Shown here: positions 8,311 to 14,300 of the stretch, piece by piece
Layout of the letters: each line of letters begins with the position of its first letter
How positions within the stretch are numbered: the first letter of the stretch is position 1
Origin: a virus
Length of the DNA: 34,926 bases
Virus record (IMG/VR): IMGVR_UViG_3300027834_000021
Location: 1-34,926 of that record
Strand: one strand, 5' to 3'
Program-made: the position numbers and the translations under genes
The notes under the pieces: generated by a model
Told to the model about the DNA's origin: nothing
The model's database searches: none
What the model saw: only the letters and a program-made list of their open reading frames with translations

Positions 8311-8511
8311 TTACTTTGAAAATACGTATGCATTGTCAATAATACAACCGCAATATCCCGGTTCTTCGACAAAGTGAATTCGTGTACCTTCTACTGGGTC
8401 ACAACCATCACGAATAACTGTGAGGTTATGCTTCTTCCAATCCATAGGTTTACATGGCTTTGACCATGTTAGGGCTTGGTAACGGGTAATAATATCCCAC
8501 TTAACTGTCAT
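8311..8511 (-). CDS. Hypothetical protein, 66 aa, overlapping the spanin-like gene
   Basis: Start chosen at MTVKWDIITRY, whose ATG overlaps the stop of the upstream lipoprotein gene. A longer 84-aa form lies almost wholly inside that gene and is less likely. The product has four Cys residues, with GYCGCIIDNAYVF near the C-terminus, and no membrane segment. The overlap suggests coupled expression with the lysis gene. Function unknown. Confidence 0.6.
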   Translation of the reverse strand: MTVKWDIITRYQALTWSKPCKPMDWKKHNLTVIRDGCDPVEGTRIHFVEEPGYCGCIIDNAYVFSK

Positions 8512-8887
8512 TTTCTTTTCTCCAAAACGGGCTACGAAAGCTAATTTGAGGTGCAGCCCAACCAACTAAGGCTAAAACTACTAAAAATCCCATGATACTC
8601 ATGGTTAACGGGGTGAATTCATTATATGTTACATTTTCGGCATTTCCGACGGTTTTCTCGTTTTTAGTTGTATTTGTCGTTAAATTGCCTTCCACATCGT
8701 CCACATTAAGGGTTTGTGAGTCCCCTATGGTAGCTGTGTCGTCTCCAATCTCTGTATCAATAGCAATAGCAGGCTTATCACCTCCGATGCCCATAGCGCC
8801 GCTTACAGCGCCTAATACGTCCGAGTAGGAACAGGCTGTTACACTGAATGCCAGCATGGTAGCCAGCAGATATGCTTTGATATTCAT
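8501..8887 (-). CDS. Candidate u-spanin: outer-membrane lipoprotein with a C-terminal membrane anchor, 128 aa
   Basis: The N-terminus is a lipoprotein signal (residues 1-18) with lipobox VTAC and Cys19. A Thr/Asn/Asp-rich periplasmic stretch follows (20-90), then one membrane segment at about 93-112 (MSIMGFLVVLALVGWAAP) and a short basic tail. An outer-membrane lipid anchor plus an inner-membrane helix in one chain is the layout of unimolecular spanins such as T1 gp11, of similar length. These fuse inner and outer membranes in the last lysis step. No separate Rz/Rz1 pair was found. The endolysin lies in the other arm. Confidence 0.65.
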   Translation of the reverse strand: MNIKAYLLATMLAFSVTACSYSDVLGAVSGAMGIGGDKPAIAIDTEIGDDTATIGDSQTLNVDDVEGNLTTNTTKNEKTVGNAENVTYNEFTPLTMSIMGFLVVLALVGWAAPQISFRSPFWRKENDS

Positions 8888-8921
8888 TTGGGACCTCTGG
8901 GTTCAGTTGGCTCGTCAGTTA

Positions 8922-8988
8922 TGCATTGCTAAGAGGCTGTACGAGCGTATATTATGTGTCCGACGCTGGTGCGCATTGCTAAGAGGCG
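8922..8988 (-). repeat. Two copies of a 15-bp direct repeat GCATTGCTAAGAGGC
   Basis: Copies start at about 8922 and 8973, separated by about 35 bp, in the gap between tRNA-Pro and the spanin-like gene. Both are followed by a pyrimidine- or G-rich step ending GT. They may be duplicated RNA-processing or leader sequence. No tRNA fold was found here. Confidence 0.7.
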
Positions 8989-9006
8989 GTGTCGTCCATA
9001 GGGTAA

Positions 9007-9083
9007 TGGTCAAGGAGACAGGATTCGAACCTGCATACATCCACTTCCAAAGCGGGACGATAACCAGTTTTCGTTACTCCAAG
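9007..9083 (-). tRNA. tRNA-Pro (UGG), with acceptor mismatches
   Basis: CCA is encoded. The T-arm is GCAGG-TTCGAAT-CCTGT and the D-stem ACGA/TCGT with a GG-containing loop. The anticodon loop is TTTGGAA on a four-pair stem plus one C-A mismatch. The acceptor strands CTTGGAG and CTCCTTG leave T-T mismatches at 2-71 and 3-70. It is either a decaying gene or a tRNA tolerated or repaired in this form. Confidence 0.65.
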
Positions 9084-9084
9084 A

Positions 9085-9477
9085 TAAATTGGTGTAGAGT
9101 TCGACCTATCTAGCCGATTCTAATCCCGACTCGCTTGTTCGGGCACTCCACATTGGGTGAGCTGTTTCTGTGTCCGACACGGTCACTGGACATTACTTTA
9201 GCTCTATCAGTCGCCAGCTTCAAACCGACGGACTCTGAATGGGTGTCCCAACTCTGCGCGTTCCGCGAACTTGAGGGACCATAGATTACGTTGATGGCTA
9301 CGCATATGTCTCCACCCTTAACAGGTAAATAACTTAGCGAATCTATGACAGGGTCGTTAACTCCCTGATTTTACGCCTAAGGTAGCAAACTGCACGTTGT
9401 ATCACAACGGATAGTTGGCGGCGCTAAGGACTGCATATCGCAATAGCAATATGACTGAATTTGTTGTATCTCTTTCC
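9085..9477 (-). ncRNA. Putative structured non-coding RNA in the left tRNA island
   Basis: About 390 nt with no credible gene, starting at a phage promoter (predicted start 9477) and ending at tRNA-Pro. Local inverted repeats include CATAT 9434-9438/ATATG 9449-9453, CGTTG 9395-9399/CAACG 9405-9409, CGCC 9374-9377/GGCG 9417-9420, CAGGG 9349-9353/CCCTG 9363-9367, CATAGATT 9280-9287/AATCTATG 9340-9347, TGTCC 9171-9175/GGACA 9188-9192 and CCCGA 9125-9129/TCGGG 9139-9143. The 9280-9347 helix encloses a CTGTTAA-type loop like that of tRNA-Asn. The helices are short, so this is less secure than the right island. Confidence 0.45.
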
Positions 9478-9490
9478 ATTAGGTTGTATA
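9471..9490 (-). promoter_or_regulatory. Phage promoter, leftward, ahead of the structured RNA and tRNA-Pro
   Basis: The minus strand reads TATACAACCTAATGGAAAGA. It is identical over 18 nt to the copies near 9882, 10008 and 11064. By T7-type geometry, initiation would be at the GG (9477). No coding gene follows within 580 nt, so the product is RNA. Confidence 0.75.
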
Positions 9491-9582
9491 GTAGGAAATT
9501 TGGGCTCTAATAACGGCTTTTACGCTGTGTCTTATACGTTCCCCTAAAGCCTAAGGGACACACGCTTGATACCTCATGAAAC

Positions 9583-9668
9583 TGGTGGTCCACCTTAGAA
9601 TCGAACTAAGAATGGTCGGGGACTACGACTTTACAGGCCGCTCCGGCTCCATACCGGACTAGTGAACC
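9583..9668 (-). tRNA. tRNA-Tyr (GUA)
   Basis: Acceptor GGTTCAC/GTGGACC with one wobble pair and encoded ACCA. The anticodon loop is CTGTAAA on a five-pair stem. It has the long variable arm expected of bacterial tRNA-Tyr, and the T-arm is CTTAG-TTCGATT-CTAAG. It shares a leftward transcript with tRNA-Asn. The 120 nt between them are non-coding. Confidence 0.92.
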
Positions 9669-9789
9669 ATAGTGTAATATTTGGCATATCGAGCCTTTCG
9701 GACTGAGGGATGTTATTACTCTATATTGGTGCTTACATGAGCCCACTACATTACTATAGCGATTCTCACGGTCTCACATAAGACTTATT

Positions 9790-9866
9790 TGGCGGACGAT
9801 ACTGGACTTGAACCAGTGACCCCATGCTTAACAGGCAAGCGCTCTACGCAACTGAGCTAATCATCC
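9790..9866 (-). tRNA. tRNA-Asn (GUU)
   Basis: Acceptor GGATGAT/ATCGTCC with one wobble, discriminator G, encoded CCA. The D-arm is canonical (TAGCTCAGTTGCGTAGAGC), the anticodon loop CTGTTAA, and the T-arm ACTGG-TTCAAGT-CCAGT. One T-T mismatch lies in the anticodon stem. The 5' end is 16 nt from the predicted start of a phage promoter. Confidence 0.92.
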
Positions 9867-9875
9867 GAGGTGTTT

Positions 9876-9895
9876 TCTTTCCATTAGGTTGTATA
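9876..9895 (-). promoter_or_regulatory. Phage promoter, leftward, ahead of tRNA-Asn/tRNA-Tyr
   Basis: The minus strand reads TATACAACCTAATGGAAAGA. Predicted initiation is at 9882, 16 nt upstream of the mature tRNA-Asn 5' end, with no room for a coding leader. Confidence 0.78.
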
Positions 9896-9909
9896 GTAAA
9901 GCTTTTAGG

Positions 9910-9982
9910 GGTGAGCTATGGCAGTCGAAGCCACATATGCCTCCTTCACAGGGAGGGTCCTTGCCACTTAGGATAAACTCAC
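9910..9982 (-). tRNA. tRNA-His (GUG), -1 G not encoded
   Basis: Acceptor GTGAGTT/AGCTCAC, anticodon loop CTGTGAA on a perfect CCTCC/GGAGG stem, T-arm GTGGC-TTCGACT-GCCAT. Position 73 is C, as in bacterial tRNA-His, but the base before position 1 is T rather than the usual G, and the next bases are CCT, so CCA is not fully encoded. The 5' end is 26 nt downstream of a phage promoter start. Confidence 0.85.
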
Positions 9983-10001
9983 ACCTAAAAACTTTACTCT
10001 T

Positions 10002-10021
10002 TCTTTCCATTAGGTTGTATT
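10002..10021 (-). promoter_or_regulatory. Phage promoter, leftward, ahead of tRNA-His
   Basis: The minus strand reads ATACAACCTAATGGAAAGAA. Predicted initiation is at 10008. The site overlaps the stop codon of the 75-aa gene and lies 26 nt before tRNA-His. Confidence 0.78.
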
Positions 10022-10247
10022 ATGGCTTATTTATGTAAGCCTCAGGATTCGTTAGGTAATCAAAGAAACGGGTTGTCTTGTGAACAAAGTCTAGAATCTG
10101 TACAGCATTCACATCACCGTTATCGGCATCTTCTGCGAACTTTTGTAGTCCAGCTTTTAGGTGTACAAAATCAGCTCCACCATCAGCGGCTCCGAAAATA
10201 TCCAGTAGTCTATCAATGTCTTTATTTGTTTGAGTTGTTTCGGTCAT
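10020..10247 (-). CDS. Hypothetical protein, 75 aa
   Basis: Small acidic helical protein starting MTETTQTNKDIDRLLDIFG, with AAGGAAATGCGTA upstream of the ATG. No membrane segment or catalytic motif. It stands alone between TerS and the tRNA island, and a promoter overlaps its stop codon. Function unknown. Confidence 0.7.
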   Translation of the reverse strand: MTETTQTNKDIDRLLDIFGAADGGADFVHLKAGLQKFAEDADNGDVNAVQILDFVHKTTRFFDYLTNPEAYINKP

Positions 10248-10356
10248 TACGCATTTCCTTAGTTCGTCTAATCATTTCGTCTCTGCCACGGCAATGGTCT
10301 ACTATGGCGCAAATTGTTACGATACATAAAAAGATAATCCACATACTTCACCTCTT

Positions 10357-10385
10357 GTCAAAATCAGACAGTGTCGGATATTGAT
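10357..10385. repeat. 29-bp palindromic element, copy 3
   Basis: The half-sites are GTCAAAATCAGACA and TGTCGGATATTGAT around a central G. It lies between TerS and the 75-aa gene, about 110 nt upstream of the latter's start. Confidence 0.9.
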
Positions 10386-10394
10386 GAATTGTGT

Positions 10395-10445
10395 CCCGAG
10401 ATTTATTTATGGAACACGCGGGTTCCCATGGGTTCTCGGGGAACC
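10395..10445 (-). other. Hairpin with two competing pairings after TerS
   Basis: GGTTCCC (10421-10427) can pair with GGGAACC (10439-10445). Alternatively CCCGAG (10395-10400) can pair with CTCGGG (10435-10440), and the two cannot coexist. No U-run follows on the minus strand, so a classical terminator is unlikely. It could be a processing signal or a phage-polymerase pause site. Confidence 0.4.
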
Positions 10446-10527
10446 ACTTTATTAATTTGAATGATGCATGTCGTACACAAATGCCACGACCATCAAGGCC
10501 ATGAACAAGTAACCGACATATATAATG

Positions 10528-10935
10528 CTACTCATCATCTTCTGCTGCTTCTATATTAGGAACATCAGGGTCCTTCTCGGGAAGCATCATTACTGCTGGT
10601 AGTTCGACGACTCCAACTTCAAGATTCTGCTTCTTAGTAATTGAACCACGGTCCATAGTAGTTTCTGCCGCACGCTGTTTGATAGCTTGCACAGCGGGGA
10701 TAATTCCTTGACCTTCTGCATTTTTACCTGCCATTGATTCTTTAGTTACAGCGATTGCTTCTGCTTGCATCATAATCATTTCATCTGCAAGGCGTTCTTC
10801 GATTTGTGTTCGAAGCTTCTTAAATAGGCCGTAGCCATATGTGCGGTCAAAGCCAGCCGCCTCAGCAGCATCTTTAACGTTTCGTAATTCCACGAAGTAT
10901 TCGATGAACAATTCATGTTGTGCGGTAATGTTCAT
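10528..10935 (-). CDS. Terminase small subunit, 135 aa
   Basis: The start is set at MNITAQHELF because GGAG lies 7 nt upstream; a further ATG 12 nt earlier contains that ribosome-binding site. Residues 1-50 (TAQHELFIEYFVELRNVKDA, then AAEAAGF) form the helix-turn-helix DNA-binding start typical of TerS. A central helical oligomerisation region and an acidic tail ending EAAEDDE follow. TerS recognises phage DNA and loads TerL. It is the first gene of the leftward operon, about 130 nt downstream of a phage promoter. Confidence 0.85.
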   Translation of the reverse strand: MNITAQHELFIEYFVELRNVKDAAEAAGFDRTYGYGLFKKLRTQIEERLADEMIMMQAEAIAVTKESMAGKNAEGQGIIPAVQAIKQRAAETTMDRGSITKKQNLEVGVVELPAVMMLPEKDPDVPNIEAAEDDE

Positions 10936-11057
10936 TTTACACTCCATAGGGTAATTTGGTGGTTATACTAATAGATAGCTTATAGTAATCTATAGTCCAT
11001 CCTTTATTTAAACTTAATAAAGAGTCTTTTCTTTTGTCATTGCTGACAAACTCAATC

Positions 11058-11077
11058 TCTTTCCATTAGGTTGTATG
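11058..11077 (-). promoter_or_regulatory. Phage promoter, leftward, for TerS and the virion genes
   Basis: The minus strand reads CATACAACCTAATGGAAAGA, with predicted initiation at 11064. It is the last promoter match before TerS and so a likely main late promoter. Confidence 0.78.
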
Positions 11078-11100
11078 TTTTTTCATCACTATTATCCCGT

Positions 11101-11221
11101 TAGAAGCCCTTGGAGCAGTTTTATCACCTCTTTATTACCCTGTAGAAGCCCTAAAAGCGGATGAATCACTAGGTAAATTCACCATAAGTCCCTTTAGAAG
11201 CCCTTGGAGCTGTTGAATCAC
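11101..11221. repeat. Three spaced copies of a 27-bp direct repeat
   Basis: Units start at 11101, 11143 and 11195. Each begins TAGAAGCCCT(TGG/AAA)AGC and ends ATCAC. Spacings of 42 and 52 bp are about four and five helical turns. They resemble iterons or protein-binding sites. Confidence 0.75.
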
Positions 11222-11246
11222 AAAACAGACAGGTGTCGGATTTGAC
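11221..11246. repeat. Degenerate palindromic element, copy 4
   Basis: CAGACA and TGTCGG are present but separated by GG instead of one base, and the outer arm TTTGAC is shortened. It abuts the last unit of the 27-bp repeat array. It may be a decayed or weak site. Confidence 0.6.
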
Positions 11247-11320
11247 TGCTTTATAGCTATTTATAGTCTATTTATTGATGAATTTAAGGAAAGAATTAAC
11301 TATAGAGGTCTAATATGGCC

Positions 11321-11350
11321 CTGTATGAGCCTGTATGACCCTGTATGTGT
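11321..11350. repeat. Three tandem 10-bp repeats (CTGTATGANC)
   Basis: CTGTATGAGC, CTGTATGACC and CTGTATGTGT follow one another with exact 10-bp period, directly beside a leftward phage promoter. Helical-phase spacing suggests protein binding or DNA opening. Confidence 0.75.
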
Positions 11351-11366
11351 CCATTAGGTTGTGTGT
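11347..11366 (-). promoter_or_regulatory. Phage promoter-like site, leftward, variant
   Basis: The minus strand reads ACACACAACCTAATGGACAC. The core is intact but the initially transcribed bases differ from the GGAAAG of the tRNA and TerS copies. No gene lies between it and the next promoter at 11064, so it may prime replication or feed the late operon. Confidence 0.55.
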
Positions 11367-11540
11367 TAGAGCGTGTGAATTCTCGTGTGAGACACGTGTA
11401 TGTGGTCTATTAAGGGTCTATTAGGGCTCCATGGGGGCTGTTTTATGTGTTTACTAGTTCAATTTTCCAAAATTTATGTCAGGAACGCTGTTACCAGAGC
11501 GGCGGGGCGGGGTGTCCCTTTGGTTTCCCTATAGCCTCCT

Positions 11541-11569
11541 GTCAATATCCGACACTGTCTGTTTTTGAC
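11541..11569. repeat. 29-bp palindromic element, copy 5
   Basis: The half-sites are GTCAATATCCGACA and TGTCTGTTTTTGAC around a central C. No gene start is nearby, so this copy is not explained by a start-codon role. Confidence 0.9.
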
Positions 11570-11851
11570 AATAGTTGTCTTATTTGCAGGAATACGTCAT
11601 TGTTTCCTACGGGGACCTAAGGGATTTAACAGCTATATGAGTGTAATTGTGTATGCATTGTGTTGTATGGTTACGGTATACGGTCCTGTATGTGTTAAGT
11701 GAAGGGCACATATGCGAGTATGAACTACTGTATGTATCCCCATAGGGCCCTTGTTAGATACCACGTGTACTAGTCAGTATACCGTAGACTATTCAGTATG
11801 TTATCAAGTACGTGTATCCCGCGATAAACAGTACACAATATGGTATGGTTA

Positions 11852-11903
11852 AGTCAGGTATCTATAGGCTCAGGTTATGATAATAGTCAGGTATCTATAG
11901 GCT
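11852..11903. repeat. 19-bp perfect direct repeat
   Basis: AGTCAGGTATCTATAGGCT occurs at 11852-11870 and 11885-11903, 33 bp apart start to start. The spacer holds TTATGATAAT, AT-rich and easily melted. It is a possible origin or early regulatory element. Confidence 0.8.
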
Positions 11904-12229
11904 ATGTTTATAGCTGTTAGCTCATTATACCGCATACCATTTAAAGCCCCTGTAAGCCCTGTAGAAGCCTCGCAGTACCCCGAGACAATACGGTCAAGGT
12001 ATCAGGGAGAAATACCCGTCACGGGAATCGTTAGGATTATCAAGGGCTTACAGTTGTATATCCATACAGGTGGCATAGTCCTTGCTACGCGTGCGGTCCT
12101 TATTATACCCACGACATACCCCGACAAGGTCGCATTTCATAAAGGTTATAAGAACGTATTTCTTAGTCCAAAGTTGTCTTTCGCTTTTTCATTGCATGGC
12201 TTATAGTTACTACATCAAACAGAAACAAC

Positions 12230-12241
12230 GTTCTTTAACAA
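12230..12241 (+). promoter_or_regulatory. boxA-like antitermination sequence in the early leader
   Basis: GTTCTTTAACAA matches the core of gammaproteobacterial rrn boxA (TGCTCTTTAACAA), which binds NusB/S10. It lies about 280 nt upstream of the first supported early gene, in untranslated sequence. That is where protection from Rho would be needed if host polymerase starts upstream. Confidence 0.5.
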
Positions 12242-12512
12242 CTAGGCAAGCAAGGCGCGACACATACCCAAGCGGTTAACACTTCTAAGGTTATGCAGTC
12301 ACTAAGCGCATTCACCCACACTACGCAAAGCGAATATAAGTCTATAGAGTGTGGCGTACAGCTTACCACAAGAGGATAAACCAGAGCGCTAACGGTAGCG
12401 TTCGAGCTTATCTTTTAACGCTTGTTAATACTCCAAAGGGCTATACACTCTTGTATAGTCACTTTCTTTTCAAGCCAAACGATTTATCAATAACAGACAC
12501 TAGGCGGTTATC

Positions 12513-12593
12513 ATGGTCTTTACAATCTTATTACTAGGCATACCAACGCTATTTTGTATCGCTGGCATTGCTTCACTCTTTCTACTAGATTAG
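12513..12593 (+). CDS. Tiny membrane peptide, 26 aa
   Basis: ATG preceded by TAGGCGGTTATC. The same 13-nt ribosome-binding segment precedes the next gene (start 12603), supporting both starts. The peptide MVFTILLLGIPTLFCIAGIA… is one membrane helix. First gene of the early operon; function unknown. Confidence 0.5.
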   Translation: MVFTILLLGIPTLFCIAGIASLFLLD

Positions 12594-12602
12594 GCGGTTA
12601 TC

Positions 12603-12875
12603 ATGGCTAAACTCAACAAAGGTATGCAAGCGTTAGTTATTCAAGCTAACGACGAACAAATACCACACCTTGTAAGCGTCATACGACGCAAGCAATCGAA
12701 GGACTTATCATTACCTCACTGGTATTACAATAAGCCTATAGCGTATTACGAAGGGCTTTTACAAGGAGCCTACGCGACAATCGAACAAATACTTATGGCA
12801 CACAATCAATATAAAGGTTATGGTGTGTATCAGGGTGACGAGTTACACCGCGTTTATTGTGTACCAAGGGGCTAG
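12603..12875 (+). CDS. Hypothetical early protein, 90 aa
   Basis: Starts MAKLNKGMQALVIQANDEQI after the duplicated GGCGGTTATC segment. Basic, mixed helix and strand, with a Tyr-rich second half (YYNKPIAYYEG). No known motif. Early position suggests a host-takeover role, but nothing in the sequence shows one. Confidence 0.7.
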   Translation: MAKLNKGMQALVIQANDEQIPHLVSVIRRKQSKDLSLPHWYYNKPIAYYEGLLQGAYATIEQILMAHNQYKGYGVYQGDELHRVYCVPRG

Positions 12876-12877
12876 GT

Positions 12878-13009
12878 ATGTTTAATTACAAGGGCTTTTA
12901 CATTTTCCTTGGGGTGTCTCAGTGGCACTTATGCGAGACTAACAGGAATCACATCAAATCATTTGACACCGCAAAGGGTGCAAAGATATCAGCGAGCTTA
13001 AGAGGTTAA
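12878..13009 (+). CDS. Hypothetical early protein, 43 aa
   Basis: Starts MFNYKGFYIFLGVSQWHLCE two bases after the previous stop, with GGGGC/AGG upstream, and ends at TAA one base before the next ATG. Tight packing with neighbours on both sides is the main support. Function unknown. Confidence 0.55.
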   Translation: MFNYKGFYIFLGVSQWHLCETNRNHIKSFDTAKGAKISASLRG

Positions 13010-13010
13010 T

Positions 13011-13115
13011 ATGATTGATTACGCATTATACATCGGCACTGTATTAGCTTGTTGGTTGGCATTCGCAGACCAATTACTACAAGGGCTGTCACTACTGACT
13101 CACATCTTACCATAG
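13011..13115 (+). CDS. Tiny membrane protein, 34 aa
   Basis: Starts MIDYALYIGTVLACWLAFAD, a single hydrophobic helix. AGAGG of the preceding gene's end serves as ribosome-binding site. Part of a run of small membrane peptides in the early region. Confidence 0.5.
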   Translation: MIDYALYIGTVLACWLAFADQLLQGLSLLTHILP

Positions 13116-13121
13116 GCGCTT

Positions 13122-13217
13122 ATGTTCACATTAAGGGTATTATTTGTCGCATACGGTTTCGTGTGCGTCCTTCAGTTTTTCATAGGGTTTTACTTGGCTA
13201 TTAAGGTGATATTATGA
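13122..13217 (+). CDS. Tiny membrane protein, 31 aa
   Basis: Starts MFTLRVLFVAYGFVCVLQFF and is almost entirely hydrophobic. Its TGA overlaps the ATG of the next gene (ATGA), so the pair is probably coupled. Confidence 0.5.
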   Translation: MFTLRVLFVAYGFVCVLQFFIGFYLAIKVIL

Positions 13218-13588
13218 AGGTTTTAATTAGCTCACATCAAAACGGTTTCACTAATCAAGAGAATCAAAAGGCAACCAAGGCATTCACAACTTGGTTAAAG
13301 CATAATCAATATACGTATGAGCCTTGTGTGGGCGTATACAAGGGCAAGAAAGAAACAGCGTTTTTAATCAAGACCACTAAACACGGTTTACCTTTGATTG
13401 AGGCGAAAGCTTGGGCTAATAATCAAGAATGTATCCTTACCATGAACGATAATGGTGAGAACGCTTGTCTTGTGTACCCCGATGCAATCCCGATGAGCCT
13501 TGGGAAGTTTCGCAAGGTGTTCAAGTTTCAAGCCATGGTAAGAGAATCATATACCATATTACACGGTCGCTATTACGTAGCAGGATAA
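13214..13588 (+). CDS. Hypothetical early protein, 124 aa
   Basis: Starts MKVLISSHQNGFTNQENQKA, with AAGGTG upstream. Soluble alpha/beta profile, Lys-rich N-terminal half with a KGKKETAFLIKTTKHG segment. Overlaps the preceding stop by 4 nt and ends 4 nt before the next gene. No family recognised. Confidence 0.75.
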   Translation: MKVLISSHQNGFTNQENQKATKAFTTWLKHNQYTYEPCVGVYKGKKETAFLIKTTKHGLPLIEAKAWANNQECILTMNDNGENACLVYPDAIPMSLGKFRKVFKFQAMVRESYTILHGRYYVAG

Positions 13589-13592
13589 ATAC

Positions 13593-13805
13593 ATGAAAAG
13601 ATTAGACGGTTTAAGCGTAGTTCTAGAAGCGGGTGAGGCAATCATAGCTACAGGAGTGAGGGGATTGCGTCACCTAACCACGGGTAAGACATATTACGCC
13701 ATTAACGGCACTGAGGGAGGTATATTTGAGTCCTCGCCATATGTCACGGTTATAAACGACGTTGGCAAAGAGTATAGTTGCCATCAATCAAGGTTCTCAC
13801 AGTAG
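13593..13805 (+). CDS. Hypothetical early protein, 70 aa
   Basis: Starts MKRLDGLSVVLEAGEAIIAT. A small beta-rich fold is likely, with GLRHLTTGKTYYAINGTEGG resembling SH3-like phage proteins that carry a LTxGKxYxV motif. That similarity is from memory of the pattern only. It is the last gene before palindrome copy 6. Confidence 0.7.
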   Translation: MKRLDGLSVVLEAGEAIIATGVRGLRHLTTGKTYYAINGTEGGIFESSPYVTVINDVGKEYSCHQSRFSQ

Positions 13806-13852
13806 GTTAATCATTAAGCCCTTGGGAGTCCTGAGGGTTTAAGAGTGAACTT

Positions 13853-13881
13853 ATCAAAAACAGACAGTGTCTGATATTGAC
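13853..13881. repeat. 29-bp palindromic element, copy 6
   Basis: The half-sites are ATCAAAAACAGACA and TGTCTGATATTGAC around a central G. It ends 15 nt before the ATG at 13897, with ACGAGG between. Confidence 0.9.
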
Positions 13882-13896
13882 ACTAACGAGGTTTAT

Positions 13897-14013
13897 ATGA
13901 TTATTCAGGTTATTGTAGGTTTAGCGGGTTGTCTCATTCACCCCGTTATAGGCTTACTTGGTATCACCTTGGTTCATTTCATTCTGGTTAAGAAGGGGTT
14001 ACGTGATGAGTAA
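13897..14013 (+). CDS. Tiny membrane protein, 38 aa
   Basis: Starts MIIQVIVGLAGCLIHPVIGL, one or two hydrophobic helices and a KKGLRDE tail. First gene after palindrome copy 6, with ACGAGG 7 nt upstream. Overlaps the next gene by 8 nt. Confidence 0.6.
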   Translation: MIIQVIVGLAGCLIHPVIGLLGITLVHFILVKKGLRDE

Positions 14014-14128
14014 GACAATGAAGCTTGTAATCACATTGAGCATTGTGTTACCTCCTGTAGGTTTCGCGCTTGCTGTTATCTTGGCTGCTGTAGGTATGAG
14101 CAGGGAGTACACCAATGATAAGTCTTAA
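14006..14128 (+). CDS. Small membrane protein, 40 aa
   Basis: Starts MSKTMKLVITLSIVLPPVGF with one membrane helix and a hydrophilic tail. Overlaps both neighbours (8 and 14 nt), which fits a coupled membrane-peptide cassette. Confidence 0.55.
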   Translation: MSKTMKLVITLSIVLPPVGFALAVILAAVGMSREYTNDKS

Positions 14129-14300
14129 CATGCAATTCATTCTAGGTGGTGTGTTTATCATTGCTTTCGGGCTTATCATGGTCGGTGAGGGCTTCGAAAT
14201 CTTAGGGGCTCCAATGGTAGCCATCGGCATCGTTATGTCAGGAGCGGGAAGCCTTGACGCCTTAATGGAGCATATACGCTCTAAAGGTTATCGCCTATGA
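14115..14300 (+). CDS. Small membrane protein, 61 aa
   Basis: Starts MISLNMQFILGGVFIIAFGL. Two hydrophobic segments (about 5-25 and 30-48) and a short charged C-terminus HIRSKGYRL. Overlaps the previous gene by 14 nt and the next by 4. Two-helix early membrane proteins can act in superinfection exclusion, but nothing here proves it. Confidence 0.65.
   Translation: MISLNMQFILGGVFIIAFGLIMVGEGFEILGAPMVAIGIVMSGAGSLDALMEHIRSKGYRL

Larger units (their letters stand above)
10948..12512. other. Divergent gene-poor spacer; candidate replication-origin and early leader region
   Basis: About 1.56 kb between divergent arms with no gene I can support. It holds two leftward phage promoters, two palindromes (one degenerate), three kinds of direct repeat, AT-rich CTATAG-containing stretches and a boxA-like motif. 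The longest open frame (11904-12206, rightward) has no ribosome-binding site and unusual composition. Host promoters for the early genes probably lie here, but no strong -35/-10 pair stands out. Confidence 0.6.

Noticed and set aside
9186-9290. A tRNA-Ser (UGA)-like loop (TTTGAAG on a GTCGG/CTGGC stem) in the left RNA island
   Set aside because: No acceptor stem, T-arm or CCA could be placed around it, so it is kept as part of the structured region.
11904-12206. Rightward frame of 100 aa in the divergent spacer
   Set aside because: No ribosome-binding site, composition unlike neighbouring genes, and it overlaps repeat-rich DNA.
12349-12537. Rightward frame of 62 aa before the first early gene
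   Set aside because: No ribosome-binding site, and it overlaps the better-supported 26-aa frame with the repeated GGCGGTTATC leader.
13897-13950. TTGACA of the palindromes as a sigma70 -35 box
   Set aside because: No -10 box occurs at 16-18 nt in most copies, and the start codon already lies in that interval.
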